64,000 bases of DNA from Vibrio coralliilyticus ATCC BAA-450 (GTDB taxonomy: Bacteria > Pseudomonadota > Gammaproteobacteria > Enterobacterales > Vibrionaceae): the NCBI RefSeq assembly GCF_000176135.1, contig NZ_ACZN01000017.1, positions 372,001 to 436,000 on the forward strand, read 5' to 3'. Positions 1 through 7,693 of the stretch are shown here, in pieces (position 1 is the first letter of the stretch; each line of letters begins with the position of its first letter). The position numbers and the translations under genes were made by a program. The notes under the pieces were generated by a model. It did no database searches. It was not told where the DNA came from and saw only the letters and a list, made by a program, of their open reading frames with translations.

Positions 1-70
1 TTTCGTTCAGCTTGGTGATGATGTCTTGATTTTGAGCAGCCGTCTGGTTGAACGCTGTGTAATCAAACAT
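1..70 (-). CDS. 5' end of an unidentified gene running off the left edge
   Basis: An open frame starts with ATG at 70 and reads leftwards off the window; only 23 codons are visible, beginning MFDYTAFNQTAAQNQ. An AAAGG element lies about 9 nt upstream of the ATG, a reasonable ribosome binding site. The visible part is hydrophilic and rich in Asn and Gln, with no signal peptide. Too little is present to assign a family. Confidence 0.55.
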   Translation of the reverse strand, partial: MFDYTAFNQTAAQNQDIITKLNE

Positions 71-245
71 GTAATGAGTAACCTTTGTTGTTGTGATAAT
101 TTGAAGCAGTTTCTCAGTATAGAAACTAAACGTATCAAATATTTAACAACTTGCTTACCAACACATCAGCAAACTTAGAATTTCATCATAATTTATGTGG
201 TTATTTATGAGACACAACATGACTAACTATGATCTGTCGATTCAT

Positions 246-1013
246 TCACGCCCAATAAACATCGTAGAAAAAGTATGTGGTCATCAAAACGCTCGATATC
301 GCCACAAAACCTTTGACGTACTGCTGAGGCACATTACGCGATACCCGTGCAGCGGCGTAACCTCCAGATAGCGTCCCTAGCATCACGACAATCCCTCTAG
401 GCCAGTCAATTGAGCCATCCAGAACAAATACTAAGATGGCCGTTAGAGAAACGCAGGAAGACACCAAAAGCTTAAGGCCATTCATTTGGTTAATGTCTTT
501 GTACCCAGCAAGAACCAAATAACTCAGTACGATGACCCCTAGCCCAGCGTTGAAGAAGCCTCCATATGCGGAGACCAAAACCAAAAACAAGGAAAGTGCG
601 ATGGTCGACCAAACGGGGCTTACAGAGCCCTTACGAACCAGTTTTCCAGACCACTCACTGATTTTGTTGCCGAATAAGAACAACACCGTCGCAAACAACA
701 GCAACCAAGGGATCGCTTCTAGAAACAGAGATTCAGACACGCTCAGCAATAGGTAAGCCCCTAAAGCGCCACCGATTAAGCTCAGGATAACTGTAAACAA
801 AATGGTTTGAGGATGTTTACCTATGTCTTGGCGAAACCCGTAAGCACCACTGACGTAACCAGCACAAGCAGCAAAAGTATTAGTTGCGTTGGCGATAACA
901 GGAGGCACGCCAACAAACAGTAAACTAGGAAACGTGATGAAACTACCACCACCTGCAACGCTGTTAAGAATTCCGCCAAGCACTCCGGCTACAAACAATA
1001 GAATCCATTCCAT
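246..1013 (-). CDS. TSUP-family (TauE/SafE) membrane permease
   Basis: A 255-residue polytopic membrane protein with about eight hydrophobic segments. The first segment is followed by the glycine motif GGGSFITFPSLL (residues 21-32). A second glycine-rich segment with FFNAGLGVIVLSY near residues 152-164 reflects the two-fold repeat of the TauE/SafE family. Family members export or take up small anions, often sulfite, sulfoacetate or other organosulfonates; the substrate here cannot be told. Length fits the family norm of about 250. The gene is a single transcription unit: the upstream edge gene lies beyond its 3' end, and the next gene, a lipoprotein, ends 121 bp upstream. No convincing Shine-Dalgarno precedes the ATG at 1013. 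Confidence 0.85.
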   Translation of the reverse strand: MEWILLFVAGVLGGILNSVAGGGSFITFPSLLFVGVPPVIANATNTFAACAGYVSGAYGFRQDIGKHPQTILFTVILSLIGGALGAYLLLSVSESLFLEAIPWLLLFATVLFLFGNKISEWSGKLVRKGSVSPVWSTIALSLFLVLVSAYGGFFNAGLGVIVLSYLVLAGYKDINQMNGLKLLVSSCVSLTAILVFVLDGSIDWPRGIVVMLGTLSGGYAAARVSRNVPQQYVKGFVAISSVLMTTYFFYDVYWA

Positions 1014-1074
1014 CTTTTTGATTCAGTTGAGGATTATTAGCCCAATGTAGCGGCGTTCTCTCCTCAGGTAAACT

Positions 1075-1099
1075 AAAGGGGCAAATTTTTTGCCCCTTT
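1075..1099. terminator. Hairpin between the lipoprotein gene and the TSUP gene
   Basis: An 11-bp stem, AAAGGGGCAAA paired with TTTGCCCCTTT, with a short T-rich loop. It lies 36 bp beyond the stop of the lipoprotein gene at 1135. The U-run after the stem on the minus strand is weak, so this may be a modest terminator or an mRNA 3'-end stabiliser. Confidence 0.6.
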
Positions 1100-1134
1100 G
1101 GAATACGATGAAATGGCTTACTACGCCAACTAGA

Positions 1135-1968
1135 TCACTGAATATCGAGTGCGATGTTTTTCCAATCACGCAGCTCTTGTCGGTAATACGCGGTCTGCTT
1201 GTCCGTGACTGAGTTTATTATTTTAACCAAATACTTATCGGCGACCGCCTTGTTATGGCCGATCTTTTGCTCCAACTCCGTCGAATAAAAACTAGCGGGA
1301 TTAAACATCAGTTGTTGGAAATGAGGTTGAAAATATCCGACTTGCATACGATTGGTAAGCAAAGCATTCATTTCCACTCGCATTTTGGTTTGATGGTCTA
1401 TCCAATCATATGAAGTTACATAAAGTTGGGAAGTCCACTCCTGAATCATTCGTTCTTGTTCGGGCGTTACAGAACCTAGCCAGTCATCAAAATTCTCGGT
1501 GATTTTTTCTTCATAGTTTTCACGAATTTTGTCTTCAGTGAGCTTCTGATATTTCTTTTTATAACGTGTATGTCGAACACGAATATTATCCATTAGCTCT
1601 TCCGCTTGCTCATCAGACAGCTCACTCGCTAAAGCGAACATTTCTGGCGCTATCTGACTTACCAGTCTTTGAGTATGGTTCTGGAATTGCGCTTCTTGCT
1701 GCTTTAAGTCATCTTCAGTAAACGATTTAGGATCAAGCGCAATGAGCTGATCCAAATGCTGGATATAATTTGGAATCTCTTCCCGTCGATGCCAATCGCT
1801 GAGCACTTCAATTTTTTCACTGACCAGCTCTTCTTGCTCGTCATTTAATTCAACAAAATCTTCCAGATACTCAACCAACAACCAATCCATATTGTTATAA
1901 ACAAACTTGGTACTACAGCCAGTTAAAGCAAAACAGAGCGCTGTTAATAATCCCCATTTCTTCATCAT
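1135..1968 (-). CDS. DUF6279-type lipoprotein
   Basis: A 277-residue protein with a lipoprotein signal: two Lys after the start, a hydrophobic stretch, then lipobox ALTGC with Cys18 as the lipidated residue. The mature part is strongly helical and rich in Glu, Gln, Trp and aromatic residues. This composition and the beginning of the mature part match the DUF6279 lipoproteins common in Vibrio and Shewanella. Function is unknown in that family. It probably faces the periplasm, attached to one of the envelope membranes. It is a lone gene, and a hairpin 36 bp downstream probably ends the transcript. Two consecutive Met codons leave the start uncertain by one residue. Confidence 0.75.
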   Translation of the reverse strand: MMKKWGLLTALCFALTGCSTKFVYNNMDWLLVEYLEDFVELNDEQEELVSEKIEVLSDWHRREEIPNYIQHLDQLIALDPKSFTEDDLKQQEAQFQNHTQRLVSQIAPEMFALASELSDEQAEELMDNIRVRHTRYKKKYQKLTEDKIRENYEEKITENFDDWLGSVTPEQERMIQEWTSQLYVTSYDWIDHQTKMRVEMNALLTNRMQVGYFQPHFQQLMFNPASFYSTELEQKIGHNKAVADKYLVKIINSVTDKQTAYYRQELRDWKNIALDIQ

Positions 1969-2313
1969 CCATTCCTCTGCCCAACACTGCTGAGAACATT
2001 ATAATTATAGCTCTCACACCTGTAGAGAAGTGTGCACTGATTAAATTACCAGCAAATTAAATACCAGAATTTTAAAATGCGCTTTAGCTGGCTGATATTC
2101 CATAGAAACCTCTGACAACCATCTATCCTAACTTCACGCATTAGCTCGTATCGCACTTAAAAACGGCAACACCTTTCCTCATGCCCAACTCTGACCTAAA
2201 TTTAACGTATTGAACGTCTAAATATCTATGATTAATTGAACGGAAGCCACGCACTCTAAGTAATAGATTGACCCAAGCTTCGCTTACATTCTTAACATCA
2301 AGGCACAATAATA
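1969..2313. other. Intergenic stretch between divergent lipoprotein genes
   Basis: 345 bp between two divergently read genes; both promoters should be here. A TTGACC at 2269 could be a -35 element for the rightward gene, but no good -10 follows at standard spacing. I see no reading frame with a credible start and no strong hairpin. Confidence 0.4.
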
Positions 2314-2688
2314 ATGAACAGAACTTTTGCTTCGTCAGTGATCTCCGTGTTGGTACTTGCAGGCTGTGCTACACAATCGCAGCCCGAGCCGGAACAGGAA
2401 CTCGCTCAAAATCCAATATGCATTGAAAAAGGGTTGCCTGGTGGATGGTCGACCTCAAGCATAACGCCTGAAGTCATGAGGGCGATGGATACCATTCTGG
2501 GCCAGATGAACAACGAGTCACCCGTCAAACAAATCAATCAGGTCAGAACCCAAGTGGTCAGCGGGATGAATTACGCCATTGAATTTACCCTCGAAGATGG
2601 TGAAGTGTGGCATGCCGTGGTCAATCGGAATCTTCGGGATGATTATATGATTGAGCGAATTGCCAAGCCTGGGCCGCTTTGTCCATAA
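2314..2688 (+). CDS. Cystatin-like lipoprotein
   Basis: A 124-residue predicted lipoprotein: hydrophobic signal ending in LVLAGC, with Cys18 as the modified residue. The mature domain of about 90 residues has the layout of a cystatin: an N-terminal Gly-Gly (43-44), the central loop motif QVVSG (80-84) followed by MNYAIEF as in type 1 and 2 cystatins, and a basic C-terminal half. Cys36 and Cys123 could form a disulfide closing the domain. Cystatins inhibit papain-type cysteine proteases by inserting the QxVxG loop in the active site. The bacterial role is not established, and inhibition is inferred from the motif only. It is a lone gene, convergent with lhgO. Confidence 0.7.
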   Translation: MNRTFASSVISVLVLAGCATQSQPEPEQELAQNPICIEKGLPGGWSTSSITPEVMRAMDTILGQMNNESPVKQINQVRTQVVSGMNYAIEFTLEDGEVWHAVVNRNLRDDYMIERIAKPGPLCP

Positions 2689-2703
2689 CTTCATTACATA
2701 AAT

Positions 2704-2740
2704 CAAAAAAGGCAGAGTCCATTACCGGCTCCGCCCTTTA
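2704..2740. terminator. Shared terminator between the cystatin-like gene and lhgO
   Basis: Stem GGCAGAG (2711-2717) pairs with CTCCGCC (2729-2735), one mismatch. It is preceded by an A6 run, which becomes a T-run on the minus strand, and followed by CTTTA on the plus strand. It can therefore end both convergent transcripts. Confidence 0.75.
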
Positions 2741-2771
2741 TGATTAATAGATAACCTGAAGCACTACTGCT

Positions 2772-3977
2772 TTACTCGAACTTCTCTTCTATTTTTTTGC
2801 AAATATATTCGCCAATCGGAATGGCTGAAGTAGCTGCAGGGCTAGGTGCGTTGCAGACGTGAAGGCTTCGAACACTTTCAGAAAACAAAAAATCATGAAC
2901 CAGAGTACCGTCTTCTAGCACAGCCTGAGCACGCACACCTGCTGGATAGGGTTGCAAATCTTCCAATACCACTGCAGGACAATATTTATTGATTAACTTG
3001 AGATAGCCCGGCTTCCACCACGAGTTTTTAAACTCTTCTAGCCCAGTATTTAAGTGTTTCGCTGAGACACGCCAAAAACCTTTAAACAACAACATTTGCA
3101 ACGTATCACGTAGGCTGAAGTTAAACCTCGAATACCCTTCTCTCTTCCAGCCTTGCACCGCATTGGGCCCTACCGTCACACTACCATCTATCATGCGAGT
3201 AAGGTGTACCCCAAGAAACGGTAACTCAGGGTCAGGAACGGGGTAAATCAGGTGATTAACGATTTGATTGTGTTTCTCAGGTAATTGGTAGTATTCGCCT
3301 CGATAGGGGATGATTTGAAAATCAGTTTTAATCCCCAACATTCGCGTCATTCTGTCTGCCATTAAACCACTGCAAGTGATCAGATGTCGGGTATTAAGCT
3401 GCATTGTTTGCCCATCTGCGACACACGTAAGCTGAATCTCCTCTTCAAGCTCTTGCGCGGCTACGACTCTCGTTCTCAACCCAATCAACCCACCAGAGGC
3501 CGTGAATTCTTCAACCATGCAATGAGCAACTTTCTTGTAATCGACAATGCTTGTCTGCTTAACGTAGATAGCACCTAAGCCCGTAATGTTGGGCTCTGCC
3601 AACTTCAGTTGAGCTTGGTCGAGCAATTCAACATCAATTTCGTTTTGCTGGCAACGTTCAAAAAGCGCTTCCATCCGCTCTAATTCAGCGTCTGTCGTTG
3701 CGACAATGAGCTTCCCGCAGTTTTCTACGTCGATACCGTGACGCTGACAGAAGTCGATGGTCGCCTGCACACCACGCTTACAGAAGTCCGCTTTGAGACT
3801 TCCGGGTTGATAGTAAACGCCAGCATGAATCACACCACTATTGTGCCCTGTCTGATGCTGCGCAAAATCAGCTTCTTTCTCTAGCAGAAGTATTCGTTTA
3901 GCTGGGTATTTTTGTTTTAGTTGCCATGCAGTAGACGCCCCCACTATGCCCCCACCAACAATAATATAATCGTGCAC
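2772..3977 (-). CDS. lhgO: L-2-hydroxyglutarate oxidase/dehydrogenase
   Basis: A 401-residue FAD-dependent oxidoreductase of the DAO superfamily. The N-terminus DYIIVGGGIVGAST carries the dinucleotide-binding GxGxxG. The following HNSGVIHAGVYY is a hallmark of LhgO/L2HGDH enzymes. The enzyme oxidises L-2-hydroxyglutarate to 2-oxoglutarate and passes electrons to the membrane quinone pool; this removes a dead-end metabolite and links to lysine/glutarate breakdown in E. coli. Length matches E. coli LhgO (about 400). Translation starts at GTG (3975-3977), 6 nt after a good AAAGGGA element. It is not accompanied by glaH or gabDT here. It lies directly beyond rplT, where many vibrios carry the integron integrase. 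Confidence 0.92.
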   Translation of the reverse strand: MHDYIIVGGGIVGASTAWQLKQKYPAKRILLLEKEADFAQHQTGHNSGVIHAGVYYQPGSLKADFCKRGVQATIDFCQRHGIDVENCGKLIVATTDAELERMEALFERCQQNEIDVELLDQAQLKLAEPNITGLGAIYVKQTSIVDYKKVAHCMVEEFTASGGLIGLRTRVVAAQELEEEIQLTCVADGQTMQLNTRHLITCSGLMADRMTRMLGIKTDFQIIPYRGEYYQLPEKHNQIVNHLIYPVPDPELPFLGVHLTRMIDGSVTVGPNAVQGWKREGYSRFNFSLRDTLQMLLFKGFWRVSAKHLNTGLEEFKNSWWKPGYLKLINKYCPAVVLEDLQPYPAGVRAQAVLEDGTLVHDFLFSESVRSLHVCNAPSPAATSAIPIGEYICKKIEEKFE

Positions 3978-4210
3978 GACGTCCCTTTCTCTTAGCCCAT
4001 ATCAAGACAGCATCTTAATCACAATTGTGCCTAATTGCGCATAGGTGGAGCACAGTCACAGCAATGTCTAATAGTTAAGCCAGATTAATCGTGCGATTTG
4101 TGACTTGCTATCCAATATATTGGCAGAAGAAAAGTAATGAATGGATTGAAACATTTGACCAATAACGTAGGGGTTGGTCATCTTGAACGAAATGTGGGAA
4201 TAGCAGAAAC

Positions 4211-4240
4211 AAAAAAGGAGAGCCGAAGCTCCCCTTTTCT
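4211..4240 (-). terminator. rplT operon terminator
   Basis: On the minus strand GGGGAGC, loop TTCG, GCTCTCC (one G-U pair), followed by six T. This is a standard UUCG-capped intrinsic terminator, 23 bp past the rplT stop. Confidence 0.9.
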
Positions 4241-4262
4241 TAATCCTAATAACTAACTCTAA

Positions 4263-4616
4263 TTAAAGAGCAGCTTTCGCTTTTTCAACTAGAACTGCGA
4301 ATGCAGCTTTGTCGAATACCGCGATGTCAGCAAGGATCTTACGGTCGATCTCGATAGATGCTTTCTTAAGACCGTTGATGAAACGGCTGTAAGATAGACC
4401 ATTCTGACGAGATGCCGCGTTGATACGTGCAATCCATAGTTGACGGAATTGACGTTTCTTGTTGCGACGGTCACGGTAAGCGTATTGACCAGCTTTAGTA
4501 ACTGCTTGGAAAGCTACGCGGTAAACACGTGAACGTGCACCGTAGTAACCTTTAGCTTGTTTTAGAACTTTCTTATGACGTGCACGAGCTTGTACACCAC
4601 GTTTTACGCGAGGCAT
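4263..4616 (-). CDS. rplT: 50S ribosomal protein L20
   Basis: 117 residues, the standard length, starting MPRVKRGVQARARHKKV, with the basic N-terminal extension and the globular part that ends in DIAVFDKAAF. L20 binds 23S rRNA domain II early in large-subunit assembly. In E. coli it represses its own operon by binding the infC-rpmI mRNA. It is the last gene of thrS-infC-rpmI-rplT and follows rpmI by about 41 bp. AGGAGAAGC just upstream of the ATG gives a strong ribosome binding site. A terminator follows. The integrase gene that often follows rplT in vibrios is absent; lhgO is next. Confidence 0.98.
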   Translation of the reverse strand: MPRVKRGVQARARHKKVLKQAKGYYGARSRVYRVAFQAVTKAGQYAYRDRRNKKRQFRQLWIARINAASRQNGLSYSRFINGLKKASIEIDRKILADIAVFDKAAFAVLVEKAKAAL

Positions 4617-4657
4617 TATGCTTCTCCTAAACTAAACGATAAATAAACTAAAAAGAA

Positions 4658-4853
4658 TTAAGCGTATGGCATCATACGAACAACTGCAGCCACTTCACAC
4701 TTAGGAAAGGATTGCGTTTGGACGTAGTTGACGCTTGTTCTTAGTAGTACGCTTAGTCAGGATGTGACGTTTAGTAGCGTGCTTGAACTTAATACCACCA
4801 GCAGTTTTCTTGAAACGCTTAGCAGCACCTTTGTTGGTTTTCATCTTAGGCAT
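4658..4853 (-). pseudogene. rpmI: 50S ribosomal protein L35, frameshifted near its C-terminus
   Basis: From ATG 4853 the frame gives MPKMKTNKGAAKRFKKT and continues as typical Vibrio L35 to RQLRPNAILS. It then hits TAA at 4701-4703 after only 50 residues. If one T is removed from the CTTTCC run (AGGAAAGG at 4703-4710 on the plus strand), the frame continues as PKCEVAAVVRMMPYA and stops at 4658. That yields the normal 64-residue protein with the conserved C-terminal tail. The tail is clearly still coding-like, so this is a single-base insertion in a short homopolymer: a sequencing or assembly error, or a very recent mutation. It lies between infC and rplT as usual. Confidence 0.9.
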
Positions 4854-4904
4854 GATGAATAACTCCGCATTGTAGTAGTTTAATAAACATGTAATCAGGG
4901 CGAA

Positions 4905-4937
4905 TAAAACCCCGCCGTTTAAAAACGGCAGGGTTTA
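4905..4937 (-). promoter_or_regulatory. Strong hairpin between infC and rpmI
   Basis: In the transcript AACCCTGCCGTTT pairs with AACGGCGGGGTT, followed by TTTAT. It lies 20 bp after the infC stop and about 52 bp before the rpmI start. It has the form of an intrinsic terminator or attenuator. In E. coli the infC-rpmI junction holds the L20 autoregulatory site, so the hairpin may adjust rpmI-rplT level relative to infC; that role is inferred. Confidence 0.65.
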
Positions 4938-4956
4938 ATTACTTGTAAGCCGTTAA

Positions 4957-5508
4957 TTACTTCTTTTTAGGGGCAAGAACCATGATCATCTGACGACCTT
5001 CGATCTTCTTAGGGAAAGATTCCACTACTGCTAAATCAACAGTGTCTTCCTTAAGACGATTTAGAACGTCAACACCGATCTCTTGGTGTGCCATTTCTCG
5101 GCCACGGAAGCGAATTGTTACCTTCACTTTGTTGCCTTCTTCAAGGAAACGCGTCAGGTTGCGTAGTTTTACCTGATAGTCTCCAATATCAGTTCCAGGA
5201 CGGAATTTTACTTCCTTAATCTGAACCTGTTTTTGCTTCTTCTTCTGCTCTTTAGCAGATTTGCTCTTCTCAAAGAGGAATTTACCGTAGTCCATTACTC
5301 GACATACTGGTGGCTCAGCGTTTGGACTGATTTCTACTAGATCCATACCCGCTTCTTCAGCTGCTGCTACTGCTTCTTGAATAGAAACAACGCCAACTGA
5401 CTCGCCATCAGCGCCAGTCAAACGAACTTCACGAACGCCACGAATTTCACCGTTTAAACGATGAGCATTTTGTTTGGCCGGTACTTGGCCGCGTCTTCCG
5501 CCTTTAAT
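4957..5508 (-). CDS. infC: Translation initiation factor IF-3
   Basis: 183 residues if started at the ATT codon at 5506-5508. The first internal ATG (5421) would remove about 29 conserved residues. The upstream codons give KGGRRGQVPAKQNAHRLNGE, matching the N-terminus of E. coli IF-3 (KGGKRVQ... RINGEI). GAGGA lies 6 nt before the ATT. Rare AUU initiation is the known autoregulation device of infC: IF-3 itself discriminates against non-canonical starts. The N-domain, lysine-rich linker (EQKKKQKQVQIKEVKF) and C-domain ending in MIMVLAPKKK are all present. The start lies 3 nt after the thrS stop, indicating coupled translation. Confidence 0.95.
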   Translation of the reverse strand: MKGGRRGQVPAKQNAHRLNGEIRGVREVRLTGADGESVGVVSIQEAVAAAEEAGMDLVEISPNAEPPVCRVMDYGKFLFEKSKSAKEQKKKQKQVQIKEVKFRPGTDIGDYQVKLRNLTRFLEEGNKVKVTIRFRGREMAHQEIGVDVLNRLKEDTVDLAVVESFPKKIEGRQMIMVLAPKKK

Positions 5509-5511
5509 AGT

Positions 5512-7440
5512 TTATTCCTCCAGATTGAGCTTACGGCTTGAAATCTCGTCTTGGATGTATGAAATAAAGTCATCCACTTTAAACTTGCCGAGATCCTTAC
5601 CTTTACGAGTACGTACTGCAATCTCTCCAGCTTCCATCTCTTGGTCGCCACAAACCAGCATATACGGTACACGCTTCAAAGTGTGTTCGCGGATTTTAAA
5701 GCCAATCTTCTCATTTCTCAAGTCTGCTTTAGCTCTAATTCCACATTTTTGTAGTTTTTGGGCCACTTCCTGAGCATAATCCGATTGCTTATCAGTAATA
5801 TTCATAATTACTGCTTGCTCCGGAGATAGCCAAGTCGGGAAGAAACCGAAGTATTCTTCAATCAGAATACCAATGAATCGTTCTAGTGAACCTAGGATAG
5901 CACGGTGAATCATTACAGGAACTTGACGTTCGTTGTTTTCATCCACATAAGTCGCACCTAGACGGCCTGGTAGGTTGAAGTCTAGCTGAACCGTACCACA
6001 CTGCCATGCACGGTCTAAACAGTCATGCAGCGTAAATTCAATTTTAGGGCCGTAGAATGCACCTTCGCCTTCCTGAAGCTCATATTCAATATTCATTGCT
6101 TCAAGAGACTGCTTAAGCGCTTCTTCAGATTGGTCCCAGATCTCATCTGAGCCCACACGCTTCTCAGGGCGAGTCGATAGCTTAACGACGATGTTATCGA
6201 AACCAAATGTTTGATACGTATCGTAAACCATCTTGATACAACTAGTCACTTCCTCTTGGATTTGACTCTCAGTACAGAAGATGTGTGCATCATCCTGAGT
6301 GAAGCCACGTACACGCATAATACCGTGTAGCGCACCAGAAGGTTCGTTACGGTGACAAGAACCAAATTCCGCCATACGTAGCGGTAGATCACGGTATGAT
6401 TTAAGACCTTGGTTAAAGATCTGAACGTGACCTGGGCAGTTCATTGGCTTGATCGCGTATTCACGGTTCTCAGAAGAAGTCGTGAACATCGCATCTGCGT
6501 ATTTGTCCCAGTGACCAGAACGTTCCCAAAGCACTCGGTCCATCATCAATGGGCCTTTTACTTCTTGGTAACCATATTCATCTAGCTTAGCGCGGATGAA
6601 GACTTCCAGATCACGGAAGATAGACCAACCATTGTGGTGCCAGAACACCATACCCGGTGCTTCTTGCTGCATGTGGAATAGGTCTAACTGCTTACCAATC
6701 TTACGGTGGTCACGCTTCGCCGCTTCTTCTAAACGAGTTAGGTGCGCTTTCAGCGCTTTTTTGTCGTGGAATGCAGTACCGTAGATACGCTGAAGCATCT
6801 TGTTATCGCTGTTACCACGCCAGTAAGCACCAGCTACGTTAAGTAGTGTGAAGTGCTGACAGAAACCCATATGTGGTACGTGAGGACCACGACACATATC
6901 GATATATTCTTCATGATGGTACAAGCCTGGACGATCGTCACGCGATACGTTTTCGTCAAGGATTTCAATCTTGTACGTTTCACCGCGAGCTTCAAATGCA
7001 TCGCGAGCTTCCTGCCAGCTAACCTTTTTCTTGATTACTTGGTATTTGGTCTTAGCCAGCTCTTTCATGCGCTTTTCGATCTTATCCAGATCTTCTTGCG
7101 TTAGAGAGTGCTCTAGATCGATATCGTAGTAGAAACCATTGTCGATAGTTGGACCAATCGCCATTTTCGCTTCAGGGAAAAGCTGCTTGATCGCGTGACC
7201 AAGTAGGTGAGCACAAGAGTGGCGAACGATTTCTAGACCATCTACTTCGTCTTTAACTGTGATGATTTCTAGGCTTGCATCTTGTTCGATAAGATCACAT
7301 GCATCAACACGGTTACCATCTACACGACCAGCGATGGTTGCTTTCGCAAGACCAGGACCGATAGATTGAGCGACTTCAAGAGTAGAAACTGGGTTGTCAA
7401 ATTGACGCTGACTGCCGTCAGGAAGAGTAATAATAGGCAT
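5512..7440 (-). CDS. thrS: Threonyl-tRNA synthetase
   Basis: 642 residues, the same length class as E. coli ThrRS. In order: TGS domain (1-60), the editing domain with HSCAHLLGHA (near 74) and the zinc-type CRGPH motif (near 183), the class II catalytic core with MNCPGH (near 333) and HRNEPSGALHG (motif 2), motif 3 near PVMIHRAILGSLERF, and the C-terminal anticodon-binding domain. It charges tRNA-Thr in the cytoplasm. It is the first gene of the translation operon; AAAGGA lies 8 nt before the ATG. The E. coli enzyme represses its own mRNA through a tRNA-like leader; I did not recognise that structure in the roughly 200 bp upstream. Confidence 0.97.
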   Translation of the reverse strand: MPIITLPDGSQRQFDNPVSTLEVAQSIGPGLAKATIAGRVDGNRVDACDLIEQDASLEIITVKDEVDGLEIVRHSCAHLLGHAIKQLFPEAKMAIGPTIDNGFYYDIDLEHSLTQEDLDKIEKRMKELAKTKYQVIKKKVSWQEARDAFEARGETYKIEILDENVSRDDRPGLYHHEEYIDMCRGPHVPHMGFCQHFTLLNVAGAYWRGNSDNKMLQRIYGTAFHDKKALKAHLTRLEEAAKRDHRKIGKQLDLFHMQQEAPGMVFWHHNGWSIFRDLEVFIRAKLDEYGYQEVKGPLMMDRVLWERSGHWDKYADAMFTTSSENREYAIKPMNCPGHVQIFNQGLKSYRDLPLRMAEFGSCHRNEPSGALHGIMRVRGFTQDDAHIFCTESQIQEEVTSCIKMVYDTYQTFGFDNIVVKLSTRPEKRVGSDEIWDQSEEALKQSLEAMNIEYELQEGEGAFYGPKIEFTLHDCLDRAWQCGTVQLDFNLPGRLGATYVDENNERQVPVMIHRAILGSLERFIGILIEEYFGFFPTWLSPEQAVIMNITDKQSDYAQEVAQKLQKCGIRAKADLRNEKIGFKIREHTLKRVPYMLVCGDQEMEAGEIAVRTRKGKDLGKFKVDDFISYIQDEISSRKLNLEE

Positions 7441-7644
7441 TTAACTGTCCTTTACAGTGGTGTTGCACACCAAGCAACACATGCAATTTAAAATCATGTC
7501 ATTAACTGAGAAAACAAAAGGTTAAAGACGAGAGTTTTGTCCTTTTCTGCACAAATACGAATGCACAATTCAGGAGCGAACGAGCATTGTAACCAAATCA
7601 AATAAAATAACAATCCATGTCACAGAAATGTCTTAAATAAGAAG

Positions 7645-7672
7645 AAGGGCTGATGATCGCTCAACAGCCCTT
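7645..7672 (-). terminator. Terminator of the chemoreceptor gene
   Basis: 8-bp stem AAGGGCTG/CAGCCCTT followed on the minus strand by TTCTTCTTATTT, 22 bp after the chemoreceptor stop. Confidence 0.7.
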
Positions 7673-7693
7673 TGGAATGAAAACAATGACAAC

